Shown: positions 17,956 through 26,732, counted from the stretch's first letter. The stretch: DNA of 64,000 bases from M3007 sp041392625 (GCA_041392625.1 JAWKLR010000004.1:1-64000), one strand, 5' to 3'. The notes: generated by a model from the letters alone, not told the origin. A program made the numbers and translations.

Positions 17956-17986
17956 TTTGTGCTCCTGTACAAAATACGCACCTTTG
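17956..17986 (+). promoter_or_regulatory. Promoter of the TPP-riboswitch transcript
   Basis: TTTG (17956-17959), 19 bases, then CACCTTTG (17979-17986), one base from TAnnTTTG. It sits just ahead of the riboswitch; the predicted RNA begins near 17992 with a small ACAAGCC/GGCTTGT stem (17996-18015). Confidence 0.55.
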
Positions 17987-18017
17987 CACCCATATACAAG
18001 CCGGTACAGGCTTGTGT

Positions 18018-18101
18018 ACTCATTGGGGTGCCGGAGATTTATGCCGGCTGAGATTACACCCATCGAACCTGCCCGGGTAATGCCGGGAAGGAAATTGAGA
18101 C
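18018..18101 (+). promoter_or_regulatory. TPP riboswitch (THI element)
   Basis: The conserved core is plain: GGGGTGCC, then CTGAGATTACACCC, GAACCTG, GGGTAATGCC and GGGAAGGAA in the order and spacing of the thiamine pyrophosphate aptamer. It lies in the leader of the TonB receptor gene. It should shut the receptor down when TPP is plentiful. Confidence 0.95.
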
Positions 18102-18103
18102 GG

Positions 18104-18140
18104 GTAGTGGAATAAACCGCTACAGAGACCCCTTCTGTAG
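18104..18140 (+). promoter_or_regulatory. Candidate riboswitch expression platform
   Basis: Two stems share bases and exclude each other: GTAGTGG/CCGCTAC (18104-18110 with 18117-18123) and CTACAGA/TCTGTAG (18120-18126 with 18134-18140). A T7 run follows at about 18157. This fits an on/off switch after the aptamer, though the distance to the T run is longer than usual, so translational control is also possible. Confidence 0.5.
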
Positions 18141-18170
18141 TAATTGTTTCGCTCTATTTTTTTACTTTTC

Positions 18171-20444
18171 ATGGTTACTTCTTTTCATTTTTATGGCAAA
18201 ATGGCATTGAGCCTATTGCTGCTTTATGTCTTTCACACTCCTATTTCTGCACAAACGCAACCGGATACCAACCAGCTTAAAACCGTAGTAATTCAGGCCA
18301 CTCGTGCAGGTGCTGGCTCGGCAGTGCCACACACCAATTTTTCGGAAAAATTTATTGAACAAAACTATCAGGCACAGGACATCCCTTTTCTTCTGTCCAA
18401 TGTCCCCTCCCTGGTGGAAACATCCGATGCCGGAGCCGGTATTGGCTATACCGGAATGCGCCTGCGTGGCAGCGATCAGAGCCGGATCAATGTAACGATC
18501 AATGGCGTCCCCCTGAATGATGCCGAAAGCCAGCAGATGTTTTGGGTTGACCTTCCAGACCTGGCGGCATCCGCAAATGAAATCCAGGTGCAACGCGGTG
18601 TTGGAACCAGCACCAACGGATCTGCTGCATTTGGTGGCAGCATTAATCTGGACCTCTCCAAAGTCCGTCCGGATGCCTATGCCCGACTCAGCAATTCTGT
18701 GGGCAGTTTCAACAGCCGCAAACACGCCCTCTCCCTCGGGACGGGTTTGCTCAAAAACGGGTTTTCATTTACCGGCCGTCTCTCGCAAATTCAATCGGAC
18801 GGATACATCGACCGCGCATCTTCCAAACTCCGCTCCTATCACCTTACTGCTGCGCATGTTGGTGAAAAACAATCGATTCTGTTTCATACCCTGTCCGGAC
18901 ACGAGCTCACCTACCAGGCCTGGTATGGGGTTCCTGCTCAATACATTGACGACCCCGAGTTGCGCACCTACAATCCCGCAGGCACTGAAAAGTCCGGAGA
19001 GCCACATGAAAATGAGGTTGACGATTACACCCAAACCCACTACCTCCTGCATTTCAAACGCGACCTGAACAAGGGCTTGTTCCTCCAGTTGAATGGCCAC
19101 TACACCAAAGGCTTCGGATTTTACGAACAGTACAAAGCCGACCAGGATGTGCGCACTTATGCGTTTCCTGCATTTACTCTGGGCGATACCAGCCTGTACG
19201 AAACCGATCTAATCAGAAGAAGAAACCTGGACAACGATTTCTACGGAGGAACCTTTGCGCTCCGCTGGGATGCACCGGTGAATCCTCCCGCTTTGAAACG
19301 CGGGCCAATCATCACGCTAGGTGGTGCCTGGAACCAATACAAAGGCCGGCACTTTGGTGAGGTCATTTGGGCAAACCTGAGCACTGCACCAATCAATTCC
19401 AAGTACTACGACAACGATGGGCTCAAAACCGACTGGAATACCTATACCCAAATCAACCTTTCCTTTCGCAATGGTTTGCAGGCCATGATGGACTTGCAAT
19501 ACCGAAATGTAGCCTACACATTTACCGGAATCAACAACCAATTGGAACGCGTGGATCAAACGGTGACGCACAACTTTTTCAATCCAAAATTTGGGCTAAA
19601 CTGGAGTTTCGCTCCCGGCTGGTCGAGCGCCATTTTTTACGGCATCGGTCACCGCGAACCCAACCGGGATGATTACACCCAATCCACTCCAAACAGTCGG
19701 CCCGAGGCAGAAAGCATGCGCGATCTGGAACTGACCCTGCAATCGCAGTCCAGCACGCATCGGGTAGCGGCAACAGTTTTTTATATGGATTACACCAATC
19801 AGTTGGTGTTGGACGGGAGCATCAATGATGTTGGAGCCTATATCCGAACCAATCTGGAGGATAGTTACAGACTGGGAATTGAATTGGACGCCAGCACCCG
19901 CATCCATCCCCGCATCCAATTGGCAGGGAATATTGCTCTCAGCAGAAACAAAGCCCGGGAGTTTACCAACTACCTGGACAACTGGGATACCGGACTGCAG
20001 GAAACCGAAACATTCACCAATACAGACCTGTCATTTTCTCCGGGCTTTATTGGCCGGTATGAAATCCAATATGACCTATTTAAAGATAAAGACAGGCACC
20101 AACTTTCCCTGAATTGGAATGGGAAATATGTAGGCAAGCAATACCTGGACAACACCCAGCAAGAGGCAAGTGCACTCGATCCGTGGCTGGTTCACAACCT
20201 GCGCATCAATTATTCCTTCAGTTCGCCAGCCGGACAAAAAATCCACCTGATTGGCTCCTTGAACAACCTGTTTGACACCCAATTCATTAGTAACGGGTGG
20301 ATTTACCGCTACCGGTCACCCTCCTACGACGACCGCCCGTACAACCCATACACCCGGAAGGAAGCCAATGGCAACTACAACCAAACCGGATATTTTCCGC
20401 AGGCCGGAAGAAACTGGATGCTGAGTTTGATGCTGGATTTTTAA
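18171..20444 (+). CDS. TonB-dependent receptor, probably for thiamine
   Basis: From the ATG at 18171 the protein has about 757 residues. A signal peptide (ALSLLLLYVFHTPISAQ) precedes a plug domain: the TonB-box-like region LKTVVIQATRAG, then VPSLVETSDAGAGIGYTGMR, LRGSDQSRINVTINGVPLND and VQRGVGTSTNGSAAFGGSIN. A long outer-membrane barrel follows, ending in an aromatic residue (SLMLDF). The TPP riboswitch in its leader points to uptake of thiamine or a precursor across the outer membrane. No inner-membrane PnuT follows; the next gene is convergent. A further in-frame ATG at 18201 could be the true start. Confidence 0.92.
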   Translation: MVTSFHFYGKMALSLLLLYVFHTPISAQTQPDTNQLKTVVIQATRAGAGSAVPHTNFSEKFIEQNYQAQDIPFLLSNVPSLVETSDAGAGIGYTGMRLRGSDQSRINVTINGVPLNDAESQQMFWVDLPDLAASANEIQVQRGVGTSTNGSAAFGGSINLDLSKVRPDAYARLSNSVGSFNSRKHALSLGTGLLKNGFSFTGRLSQIQSDGYIDRASSKLRSYHLTAAHVGEKQSILFHTLSGHELTYQAWYGVPAQYIDDPELRTYNPAGTEKSGEPHENEVDDYTQTHYLLHFKRDLNKGLFLQLNGHYTKGFGFYEQYKADQDVRTYAFPAFTLGDTSLYETDLIRRRNLDNDFYGGTFALRWDAPVNPPALKRGPIITLGGAWNQYKGRHFGEVIWANLSTAPINSKYYDNDGLKTDWNTYTQINLSFRNGLQAMMDLQYRNVAYTFTGINNQLERVDQTVTHNFFNPKFGLNWSFAPGWSSAIFYGIGHREPNRDDYTQSTPNSRPEAESMRDLELTLQSQSSTHRVAATVFYMDYTNQLVLDGSINDVGAYIRTNLEDSYRLGIELDASTRIHPRIQLAGNIALSRNKAREFTNYLDNWDTGLQETETFTNTDLSFSPGFIGRYEIQYDLFKDKDRHQLSLNWNGKYVGKQYLDNTQQEASALDPWLVHNLRINYSFSSPAGQKIHLIGSLNNLFDTQFISNGWIYRYRSPSYDDRPYNPYTRKEANGNYNQTGYFPQAGRNWMLSLMLDF

Positions 20445-20467
20445 CTAATTCCTTTCAATTTTCAAAT

Positions 20468-20510
20468 AAAAAACGCCCCGGAATCAATGTTGAATCCGGG
20501 GCGTTTTCTT
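20468..20510. terminator. Bidirectional terminator
   Basis: AAAACGCCCCGGA (20470-20482) pairs with TCCGGGGCGTTTT (20495-20507), with A and T flanks. It separates the convergent TonB-receptor and LysM genes. Confidence 0.9.
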
Positions 20511-20530
20511 GTACTAATCTTCCTGAAACC

Positions 20531-22216
20531 TTATTGCTTCGGAATCAAAATTCGTTGTCCGGCGATCAGTACTTCATTCACTTCTTTGTTGTTCAACAAG
20601 GCAAGTTCCTGAGCGCTTGTTTTGTATTTGATTGCGATGGAATTCATAGTATCTCCTTGCTGTACTACGTACTCCTGATAATAGGTTGCCTTGCGAACCG
20701 GATTATTCGGAGTAGTAGGTGTTGTGGTGTTGTTCAGCACGGAGGTTTCGATAAACTGGCGCTGTGCAACCGGCTGCAAGGTATTAGTGTTTGGCTGTGT
20801 CGTGCTGTGCTCCAACGGACGCAAATCAGTACCATTTACAGGCTGAACCGGAGCGGCAGGCTGGCCGCTGCATCCGGAAACAAACAATTGCTGTCCGGGG
20901 AAAATAGTAACCTCACCAACCGCAGGAAGGTAATTGATCCGGCGGAATTCCGCATCGGTACATCCGTACTTGAGTGCAATTCCATGCAGGGTCTCCCCGC
21001 TCTGCACTACGTGCACAGGTACCATTACGGTATTGGGTTGCGTGCTAGGAGTGGTTTTGGTAACCTGCCCACCCATCATTTTGTTTTTCTTTTCATCCAC
21101 GTTGGATGTCACCGGCGTAACGGTTCCTTGGTTGCCATCCCACAGTTCCGACTGATTTTTGGCTACCGGTCCAGGCGTATTGGCACTGGAAATGCTTGCC
21201 GGATTCACAACATACACCTGTTGGCATGGATAAATCATATCCGGGTTATCGATGTTGTTCCAGCGTACCAAAGACTTGAGCGGCACATCATAAGCCCGGG
21301 AAATGCTCAGGAGCGTTTCTTTTGGCTGGACGATATGGTAACCTACTCCGGCAGGGGTTGGACAATTACCAACCATTGTACCGGTTTGTGGTGGCACCGG
21401 ATTTGGACCAATGGCAGTTGGAATGGATCCTTGCTCTTTGTCGACCAGGGTTGGCTGATTTACACCTCCGGGAGGAGCAACGGGCGGGTTGCTGACTACC
21501 TTCCCACCACACACGTTGGTGAGGTAATCTTCCAGTGCAAGTCCGTTTACAAACCAAAGACGCAATTGATTTTTTTCCATTTCAGTGGCATTCACGCCCG
21601 AGCGGGAGCTAACCAGACCGATCCCAGGAACAAAGTCAAAGTCCGACTTTTCCTTATTGTCCATCGTAGGTTCGCTCTTGAACGAATACTGGAATTGGCA
21701 CTGACGGATATTCAAACCATTGAAGTACACGTAATTTGGCGAGCCGGAGGTTGCCAGGTTGGCCTGATATACCAGATTGGAGGTATCCAGCGCAAAGGTG
21801 TAATCCGGGTGCCGGAAAAAATAGTACGACCCCGTACGCTCAATATTCATTGCCGAGATAATGGGCATCAAGGTGTAGCCCTGTTGGGTTTGGTGCACCA
21901 TATATACCTGGCGTTGGAGTTTGTTGACCATATCCAGGAAGTTCCCGTCCAACTTCATATTACGGCAATCGACGGTTCCCTGGGGAAGCGTGGGTGACTT
22001 CAGGCCGCTATTCCCGGAATTCAACACATAGAGTTTGTTGGCATCCGGCATAAACGAGTAGGAAATAACGGAGGCGCCGGAATAGGCGTACCGGTATTCC
22101 AACTGATTCATGCAGCTGGAGTTGAAGAGAAAATACAATGGGGACTGTTGGTTTTCCTGAGCGTACATAGCAGCGCTTGTAAGAACGGTAACCAAAAGGA
22201 GCAGAAGTCGTTTCAT
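20531..22216 (-). CDS. Exported protein with three LysM domains
   Basis: The 561-residue protein begins with a signal peptide (MKRLLLLLVTVLTSAAMYAQ). The first 250 residues form an unassigned domain with many aromatic strands. Three LysM repeats follow: YHIVQPKETLLSISRAYDVP, VHVVQSGETLHGIALKYGCT, and EYVVQQGDTMNSIAIKYKTS, the last ending the protein at LIAGQRILIPKQ. LysM domains bind peptidoglycan. Linkers are rich in P, T and N. It is probably a periplasmic wall-binding protein. The ATG at 22216 is chosen because the frame upstream to 22468 is not protein-like. Confidence 0.88.
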   Translation of the reverse strand: MKRLLLLLVTVLTSAAMYAQENQQSPLYFLFNSSCMNQLEYRYAYSGASVISYSFMPDANKLYVLNSGNSGLKSPTLPQGTVDCRNMKLDGNFLDMVNKLQRQVYMVHQTQQGYTLMPIISAMNIERTGSYYFFRHPDYTFALDTSNLVYQANLATSGSPNYVYFNGLNIRQCQFQYSFKSEPTMDNKEKSDFDFVPGIGLVSSRSGVNATEMEKNQLRLWFVNGLALEDYLTNVCGGKVVSNPPVAPPGGVNQPTLVDKEQGSIPTAIGPNPVPPQTGTMVGNCPTPAGVGYHIVQPKETLLSISRAYDVPLKSLVRWNNIDNPDMIYPCQQVYVVNPASISSANTPGPVAKNQSELWDGNQGTVTPVTSNVDEKKNKMMGGQVTKTTPSTQPNTVMVPVHVVQSGETLHGIALKYGCTDAEFRRINYLPAVGEVTIFPGQQLFVSGCSGQPAAPVQPVNGTDLRPLEHSTTQPNTNTLQPVAQRQFIETSVLNNTTTPTTPNNPVRKATYYQEYVVQQGDTMNSIAIKYKTSAQELALLNNKEVNEVLIAGQRILIPKQ

Positions 22217-22609
22217 GACCTTATTTTTGGTGGAAAAAGAAGGAGTACAATTTAAAACAAAAAGGCGAGACTTACTACAACTGCTGCTTTCCTGCTTCAT
22301 TTTAAACATACCCGAGCTGGGTTTTAGTGAATGTTTTCTATTCCTAAAACGGTATAATTTCCAATTTCTTACTGCAAGGTTAAAAAAAATTCGTTTTAAA
22401 AACCCGTATTGACTGGGTAAATATTGATTTTTTTGCAAAAAAGTCGGGGCTATTTTCATTTCATTCAAGTAATCTAAAGCTTTTTGTATCAGAATTGGAA
22501 AAAGAGCTACAAAACGGGGAGCTACCGTTGGGCTACGGGCTAACTTCTCCTGATTCGTTGATAACGCAAGGAAATACAGATCGCTCTAAAATTAATAGCA
22601 GCCATCCCC
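22217..22609. other. Intergenic stretch between LysM gene and surE
   Basis: About 390 A/T-rich bases between divergent genes. No ORF with protein-like composition, no tRNA and no clear promoter for the LysM gene was found. The only recognisable element is the surE -7 box at the right edge. Confidence 0.5.
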
Positions 22610-22617
22610 TACCTTTG
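22610..22617 (+). promoter_or_regulatory. -7 box four bases before the surE ATG
   Basis: TACCTTTG (22610-22617), then CAGC, then the surE ATG at 22622. Transcription normally begins about 5-7 bases after this box, so the mRNA would be leaderless or nearly so. Confidence 0.5.
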
Positions 22618-22621
22618 CAGC

Positions 22622-23398
22622 ATGAGTAAACCCTTGATTTTAGTTACAAACGACGATGGCATCGTCGCCCCGGGGATTCGCGCCCTGGTAGAAGTTGCAC
22701 AAACACTTGGTGATGTTGTTGTAGTCGCCCCGGATTCACCACAGAGCGGACAGGGCCACGCCGTAACCCTGCGCCATCCGCTCCGCCTGAACAAGGTAAA
22801 TGTATTCGAAGGAGTTGAATCCTGGGAAAGTTCGGGTACACCGGTAGACTGTGTTAAACTGGCCAAACACGTTGTACTAAAAGACCGCCCTTTTGACCTC
22901 TGCGTTTCCGGGATCAACCACGGGAGCAATGCCTCCATCAACATCCTGTATTCTGGCACACTCTCAGCGGCAATGGAGGCCTCCATTGAAGGTGTAAAAA
23001 GCATCGGGTTCTCCTACCTGGACTCCGATTATGAAGCCGATTTTTCTGAATTGAAACCATGGATCAAAAAAATCATGGAGTTTATGCTTTCAGAAAACGA
23101 GGCGCCCGGCACCCTGATCAATGTGAACCTGCCAAAAGTTTCCGGTTCTCAGATTAAGGGTATAAAGATTTGCAGGCAGGCAGAAGCACGCTGGATTGAA
23201 GAATTTGCGGAAGGTACTGATCCGAGTGGACAACCCTATTACTGGCTTGCCGGGAAATTTGTTAATTTTGACAAAGGAACAGACTCTGATTTGTGGGCAT
23301 TGGACAACCACTACATCTCTGTAGTACCGTCCATGCACGACCTGACCGACCACCAGTCGGTTGCCGCACTGAAATCACTTGAAACCAAAACACCCTAG
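22622..23398 (+). CDS. surE: 5'/3'-nucleotidase SurE
   Basis: SurE is a metal-dependent nucleotidase. The 258 residues show the metal site LVTNDDGIVAPGI, then VVVAPDSPQSGQGHAVTLRH and CVSGINHGSNASINILYSGT with the conserved serine and asparagine, followed by AAMEASIEG. Length fits the family. The start follows directly on a -7 box. A small membrane-protein gene begins three bases after the stop, probably in the same transcript. Confidence 0.96.
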   Translation: MSKPLILVTNDDGIVAPGIRALVEVAQTLGDVVVVAPDSPQSGQGHAVTLRHPLRLNKVNVFEGVESWESSGTPVDCVKLAKHVVLKDRPFDLCVSGINHGSNASINILYSGTLSAAMEASIEGVKSIGFSYLDSDYEADFSELKPWIKKIMEFMLSENEAPGTLINVNLPKVSGSQIKGIKICRQAEARWIEEFAEGTDPSGQPYYWLAGKFVNFDKGTDSDLWALDNHYISVVPSMHDLTDHQSVAALKSLETKTP

Positions 23399-23401
23399 AC
23401 T

Positions 23402-23704
23402 ATGTTGAATCGAAACACCCTGGTTGCCGGACTTATCCTGGGAATAGCATTGCCAACCTTAGGTTTTATCTTGCTTTACAACCTGTTCGGATTGATGGAA
23501 ATAAAAGGAATGGCCAGTTCTAAAGGCTTTTCCACGGATTTCAGGGAGCGCACCCTGGGTATCCTGTCCATTGCCATCAACCTGGTTTTGCTCAACACCT
23601 ACAGAAAACGTCGGTGGGAAGATGCCATGCGCGGGGTGGTCATCGCTACCACCATCCTGGCAGTCATCTGGGTGTTCATGTATGGGATCAAGTTGTTGTC
23701 GTAA
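23402..23704 (+). CDS. Small membrane protein downstream of surE
   Basis: This 100-residue protein has three likely membrane helices (TLVAGLILGIALPTLGFILL, then ERTLGILSIAINLVLLNTY, then VVIATTILAVIWVFMYGIK) with a basic loop KKRR-like (YRKRRWED) between the last two. Function unknown. It is probably co-transcribed with surE. Its last 17 bases overlap the 3' end of the convergent monooxygenase-type gene. Confidence 0.75.
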   Translation: MLNRNTLVAGLILGIALPTLGFILLYNLFGLMEIKGMASSKGFSTDFRERTLGILSIAINLVLLNTYRKRRWEDAMRGVVIATTILAVIWVFMYGIKLLS

Positions 23705-24014
23705 AGCCATACGCCCGCTCTACCTTACACACCCGGGTATGGTACGCTTGATAAAAGTCGGAGCGGCCCATTTCCTGAGCCAACTGATGTTCGCTGTTTT
23801 TTTTCCATTTTAAAATGGAGGCTTCATCGCGCCAGTAGGAAACAGTGATGCTCAATTCATCATTGCCCGTAGATTCCAAGCCTAAAAACCCATCTTGTTC
23901 AGCCGCAAGATCCACCATGCGTTGGGCTGTTTCTGCATAGTTTGGATGTGCATTTGTACGAATGGAAGTAAAAATTACCGCATAGTATGGAGGTGCAGGT
24001 GTGGATGCTATCAT
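23688..24014 (-). CDS. Antibiotic-biosynthesis-monooxygenase (ABM) fold protein
   Basis: The 108-residue protein has the dimeric ferredoxin-like ABM pattern: YYAVIFTSIRT as first strand, AAEQDGFLGLESTGNDELS, and VSYWRDEASILKWKKNSEHQ, then VCKVERAYGF as last strand. Such proteins range from heme or quinone-type monooxygenases to stress proteins; the substrate cannot be told. A box TAAATTTG on the minus strand at 24037-24044 may be its -7 element. Confidence 0.85.
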   Translation of the reverse strand: MIASTPAPPYYAVIFTSIRTNAHPNYAETAQRMVDLAAEQDGFLGLESTGNDELSITVSYWRDEASILKWKKNSEHQLAQEMGRSDFYQAYHTRVCKVERAYGFTTTT

Positions 24015-24132
24015 AGTTCCCGGATTTGATTTATTGCAAATTTAATCCGTTTGGCAAGAGTGTTTACACTTATTTCTAATTGAGCCGAACCCGGTTGAAC
24101 TCTTTGTGAGAATCCCCGTTAAACTGGTATGC

Positions 24133-24159
24133 GAATGCATTCAAGCGCATGTGTACACA
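24133..24159. promoter_or_regulatory. Two perfect palindromes ahead of the aldo/keto reductase gene
   Basis: GAATGCATTC (24133-24142) and TGTGTACACA (24150-24159) lie 40-66 bases before the reductase ATG at 24199. They could be operator half-sites, but no regulator is known and short palindromes also arise by chance. Confidence 0.3.
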
Positions 24160-24198
24160 ATTTACACGCATGCATAAATTAAAACAAACCAATTCAAA

Positions 24199-25182
24199 AT
24201 GGAATATCGTAGACTAGGAAACTCCGGATTGCAGGTGAGTGTGCTGTCACTTGGATCCTGGCTCACATTTGGGAAACAGATCGGCGACCAAACAGCCGAA
24301 CAACTTATGCAAACAGCCTATGACCATGGGGTCAATTTTTTTGACAATGCAGAAATCTATGCCCGCGGTCAAAGCGAAACGGTAATGGGAGAAATCCTAA
24401 AGAAAAAGAAATGGCCACGCAGTTCCTGGCTAGTCTCCTCCAAAGTGTTTTTTGGATACGAGGACGACAAGCCCAATCAACGCGGGCTAAGCAGGAAACA
24501 CATTTTTGAAGGGTGTGAGGCCGCCATGAAACGCCTCCAGGTGGATTATCTGGATTTGTACTTTTGCCACCGGCCTGATAAAAACACGCCAATTGAAGAA
24601 ACAGTTTGGGCAATGAACCATCTGATTGCCCAGGGAAAAATTCTGTACTGGGGAACGTCTGAATGGAGCGCCCAGGAAATTATGGAAGCCCATATGGTAG
24701 CCAAAGAAAACCGGCTCATTGGTCCTGTGATGGAGCAACCACAGTACAATATGTTTCACAGAAATAAAGTGGAAGTGGAGTACAACCAGATTTACAAAAC
24801 AGTAGGGCTCGGCACCACGATTTGGTCCCCCCTTGCATCCGGAATTTTGACGGATAAATACCTCAGCAAATTCCCGGAGGGAACACGCATGAGCATGGAA
24901 GGCTTACAATGGCTCAAAGAGCGAGAAATGACCGAGGAACGCCTTGAAACCGTGCGTAAACTCAATACACTGGCAAAAGATCTGGATACCAGCCTGGCAA
25001 AACTGGCTATTGCCTGGACAGTTAAAAACCCCAATGTAAGTACCGCTATTCTGGGTGCATCCCGGAAGGAACAATTGGAGGAGACGCTGCAAAGCCTGGA
25101 GTTGCTACCCAAACTTACTCCGGAAGTTATGGAGCAGATTGAGACCATTCTCAATAACAAGCCTAAATTCCCTCCATTCTAG
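24199..25182 (+). CDS. Aldo/keto reductase, Kv-beta-like
   Basis: The 327-residue NADPH-dependent oxidoreductase opens MEYRRLGNSGLQVSVLSLGS. The catalytic tetrad is visible as D and Y in FFDNAEIYARGQSE, K in WLVSSKVFFG and H in LYFCHRPDKNTPIEETVWAM. YWGTSEWSAQEI and NVSTAILGASRKEQLEE match the cofactor side of the Kv-beta/YghZ subgroup. It should reduce aldehydes or ketones in the cytoplasm; physiological substrate unknown. Single gene with its own terminator. Confidence 0.93.
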   Translation: MEYRRLGNSGLQVSVLSLGSWLTFGKQIGDQTAEQLMQTAYDHGVNFFDNAEIYARGQSETVMGEILKKKKWPRSSWLVSSKVFFGYEDDKPNQRGLSRKHIFEGCEAAMKRLQVDYLDLYFCHRPDKNTPIEETVWAMNHLIAQGKILYWGTSEWSAQEIMEAHMVAKENRLIGPVMEQPQYNMFHRNKVEVEYNQIYKTVGLGTTIWSPLASGILTDKYLSKFPEGTRMSMEGLQWLKEREMTEERLETVRKLNTLAKDLDTSLAKLAIAWTVKNPNVSTAILGASRKEQLEETLQSLELLPKLTPEVMEQIETILNNKPKFPPF

Positions 25183-25198
25183 TAGATAGGATAAAACT

Positions 25199-25243
25199 AA
25201 AAGCCCCCTCGATTTTCAAGTTGAATAACGAGGGGGCTTTTTT
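25199..25243. terminator. Bidirectional terminator
   Basis: AAAAGCCCCCTCG pairs with CGAGGGGGCTTTT around a 17-base loop, followed by T6. It separates the convergent aldo/keto reductase and ilvE genes. Confidence 0.9.
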
Positions 25244-25260
25244 AATTCAGGCAGTTTTTC

Positions 25261-26376
25261 TTAGACAGTTGTCTCAAGATTTCCCTGGCGAATAATATCC
25301 CAAACACCGGAGTTGTCGCAAGAAGACATCCAGCCGTATTTGTCTTCAATCAGGCCGGAGCGAACGCTGTCCATGTATTTCTTCAAACGAGTCCCAACCG
25401 GACGGTTGGCTTCATCAACTGGTGGCAGTTCCAACACACGGTCACGCCAGGTGATATCGCTCACATGGCTAACCACAGCAGCTGTACCCGCGCCAAAACA
25501 CTCCTGCAAAGTACCGCGCCAGTAGGCATCTGTAATTTCAGCAATGCTCAGCAGGCGATCCTCAACGGTATAGCCCCAGTCTTTCAAAAGTGTAAGGAAA
25601 CTATCCCGGGTAATTCCACGCAGAATGGTACCGGTGGTTGTAGGAGTCACAATTTTATTGTCAATGACAAAAAACAGGTTCATAGTACCTACTTCCTGTA
25701 CATATTTCTTTTCAGTAGCATCCATCCACATTACCTGGTCGTAACCGTTTTTCTTGGCACGCATAGCAGGCAATAGTGAGGCACCATAGTTGCCGGCACA
25801 TTTCACTTCACCAACCCCACCCTGAGCGGCACGGGTGTACACTTCTTCTACCCAGAGTTTTACTGGTTTTGGATAGTATGGGCCAACAGGACCAGTGAAA
25901 ATGATGAATCGGTAAGTTTGAGATGGCTGAACACCAAACAACTCATCGGTTGCAAACATGAACGGACGGATATACAACGCATGGCCCGGAGTTTCGGGAA
26001 TCCAGTCACGATCCAGGTCGATCAACATTTCCAGTCCTTTGAGAAACAAATCCTCTGGCAATTCAGGCATGCACATACGCTCAGCAGAGAGATTGAGTCG
26101 GCGTGCGTGCATAGGAGCTCTGAACAATACAGGCTCTCCATTGCTCTTTGAGGCTTTCATGCCCTCAAAAATGCTTTGTCCGTAATGGAGTGCGAGGTTG
26201 GAGGGCGACAATTCCATTTTCTGATAAGGCACAATGCGGGCATTTTGCCAGGACGAACCATCATAATCAACAACAAACATGTGATCCGACATGACGCGGC
26301 CAAACGGGATGTTGTCAAAATCAACTTCAGAGAGCCGGGAGTTGGCAGTCCGTGTAACAGAAATAGGATATTTCAT
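25261..26376 (-). CDS. ilvE: Branched-chain amino acid aminotransferase
   Basis: This fold-type IV PLP enzyme moves amino groups between glutamate and the keto acids of Leu, Ile and Val. Visible are HYGQSIFEGMKA, RFRAPMHARRLNLSAERMCM-type substrate residues, the PLP lysine in GEVKCAGNYGASLLPAMRAK, and YVQEVGTMNLFFVIDNKIVT. About 371 residues from the ATG at 26376; a TTG two codons earlier is less likely. Upstream on the same strand lies a promoter and a terminator-like hairpin (26563-26732), so expression may be attenuated or the upstream RNA may be separate. Confidence 0.95.
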   Translation of the reverse strand: MKYPISVTRTANSRLSEVDFDNIPFGRVMSDHMFVVDYDGSSWQNARIVPYQKMELSPSNLALHYGQSIFEGMKASKSNGEPVLFRAPMHARRLNLSAERMCMPELPEDLFLKGLEMLIDLDRDWIPETPGHALYIRPFMFATDELFGVQPSQTYRFIIFTGPVGPYYPKPVKLWVEEVYTRAAQGGVGEVKCAGNYGASLLPAMRAKKNGYDQVMWMDATEKKYVQEVGTMNLFFVIDNKIVTPTTTGTILRGITRDSFLTLLKDWGYTVEDRLLSIAEITDAYWRGTLQECFGAGTAAVVSHVSDITWRDRVLELPPVDEANRPVGTRLKKYMDSVRSGLIEDKYGWMSSCDNSGVWDIIRQGNLETTV

Positions 26377-26562
26377 GGTCAACTGATTTAATTTGAACTC
26401 GGTTAGAAAATAAACAAAGCCGGCAAATTGGGGATTTAAAAACAGACTTTGCTAGTATAACTCAAATGATTCCGGAAATAGGGTCGGATTCCATCTCAGA
26501 CCAAACAGGCTTTGGTCATTCATTGTATGCGATACACAAACTGAACATCAGTATTATGCCGC

Positions 26563-26732
26563 CAAAAAATCAGAAAGAATTTTCTTTCTGTATTAAAGAT
26601 TAATCTCTGGCCTCATCTTACTTAAAACTCCACGTGGATTGGAGTCTGGGGTCCTTGCCAAATGCTACGTAAACGACGGGCTTTTTTCTCCAGAGCCTTG
26701 CAAAGTTACGCATTAGAACAAATAATTGCAAA
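26563..26732 (-). ncRNA. Structured RNA unit upstream of ilvE
   Basis: On the minus strand, TTTG (26729-26732), 20 bases, TAACTTTG (26701-26708) is a full promoter. The RNA would begin near 26695. About 105 bases later comes a perfect 9-bp stem (CAGAAAGAA/TTCTTTCTG, 26571-26590) followed by ATTTTTT, an intrinsic terminator. Bases near the 5' end (CTCTGG) can pair with CCAGAG about 85 bases on, closing a large stem, with CTCCA/TGGAG inside. A seven-codon frame (MRPEINL) ends just before the hairpin. Either a free small RNA or an ilvE attenuator fits. No known family recognised. Confidence 0.5.

Noticed and set aside
20297..21997. A 566-codon open frame on the plus strand
   Set aside because: It runs over the end of the TonB receptor and antisense to the LysM gene, has improbable composition and no domain. 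It is a shadow of the LysM coding sequence.
26563..26732. Possible 6S RNA
   Set aside because: A closing stem and large internal loop fit loosely, but I cannot confirm the conserved 6S core, so it is listed only as an unnamed RNA.
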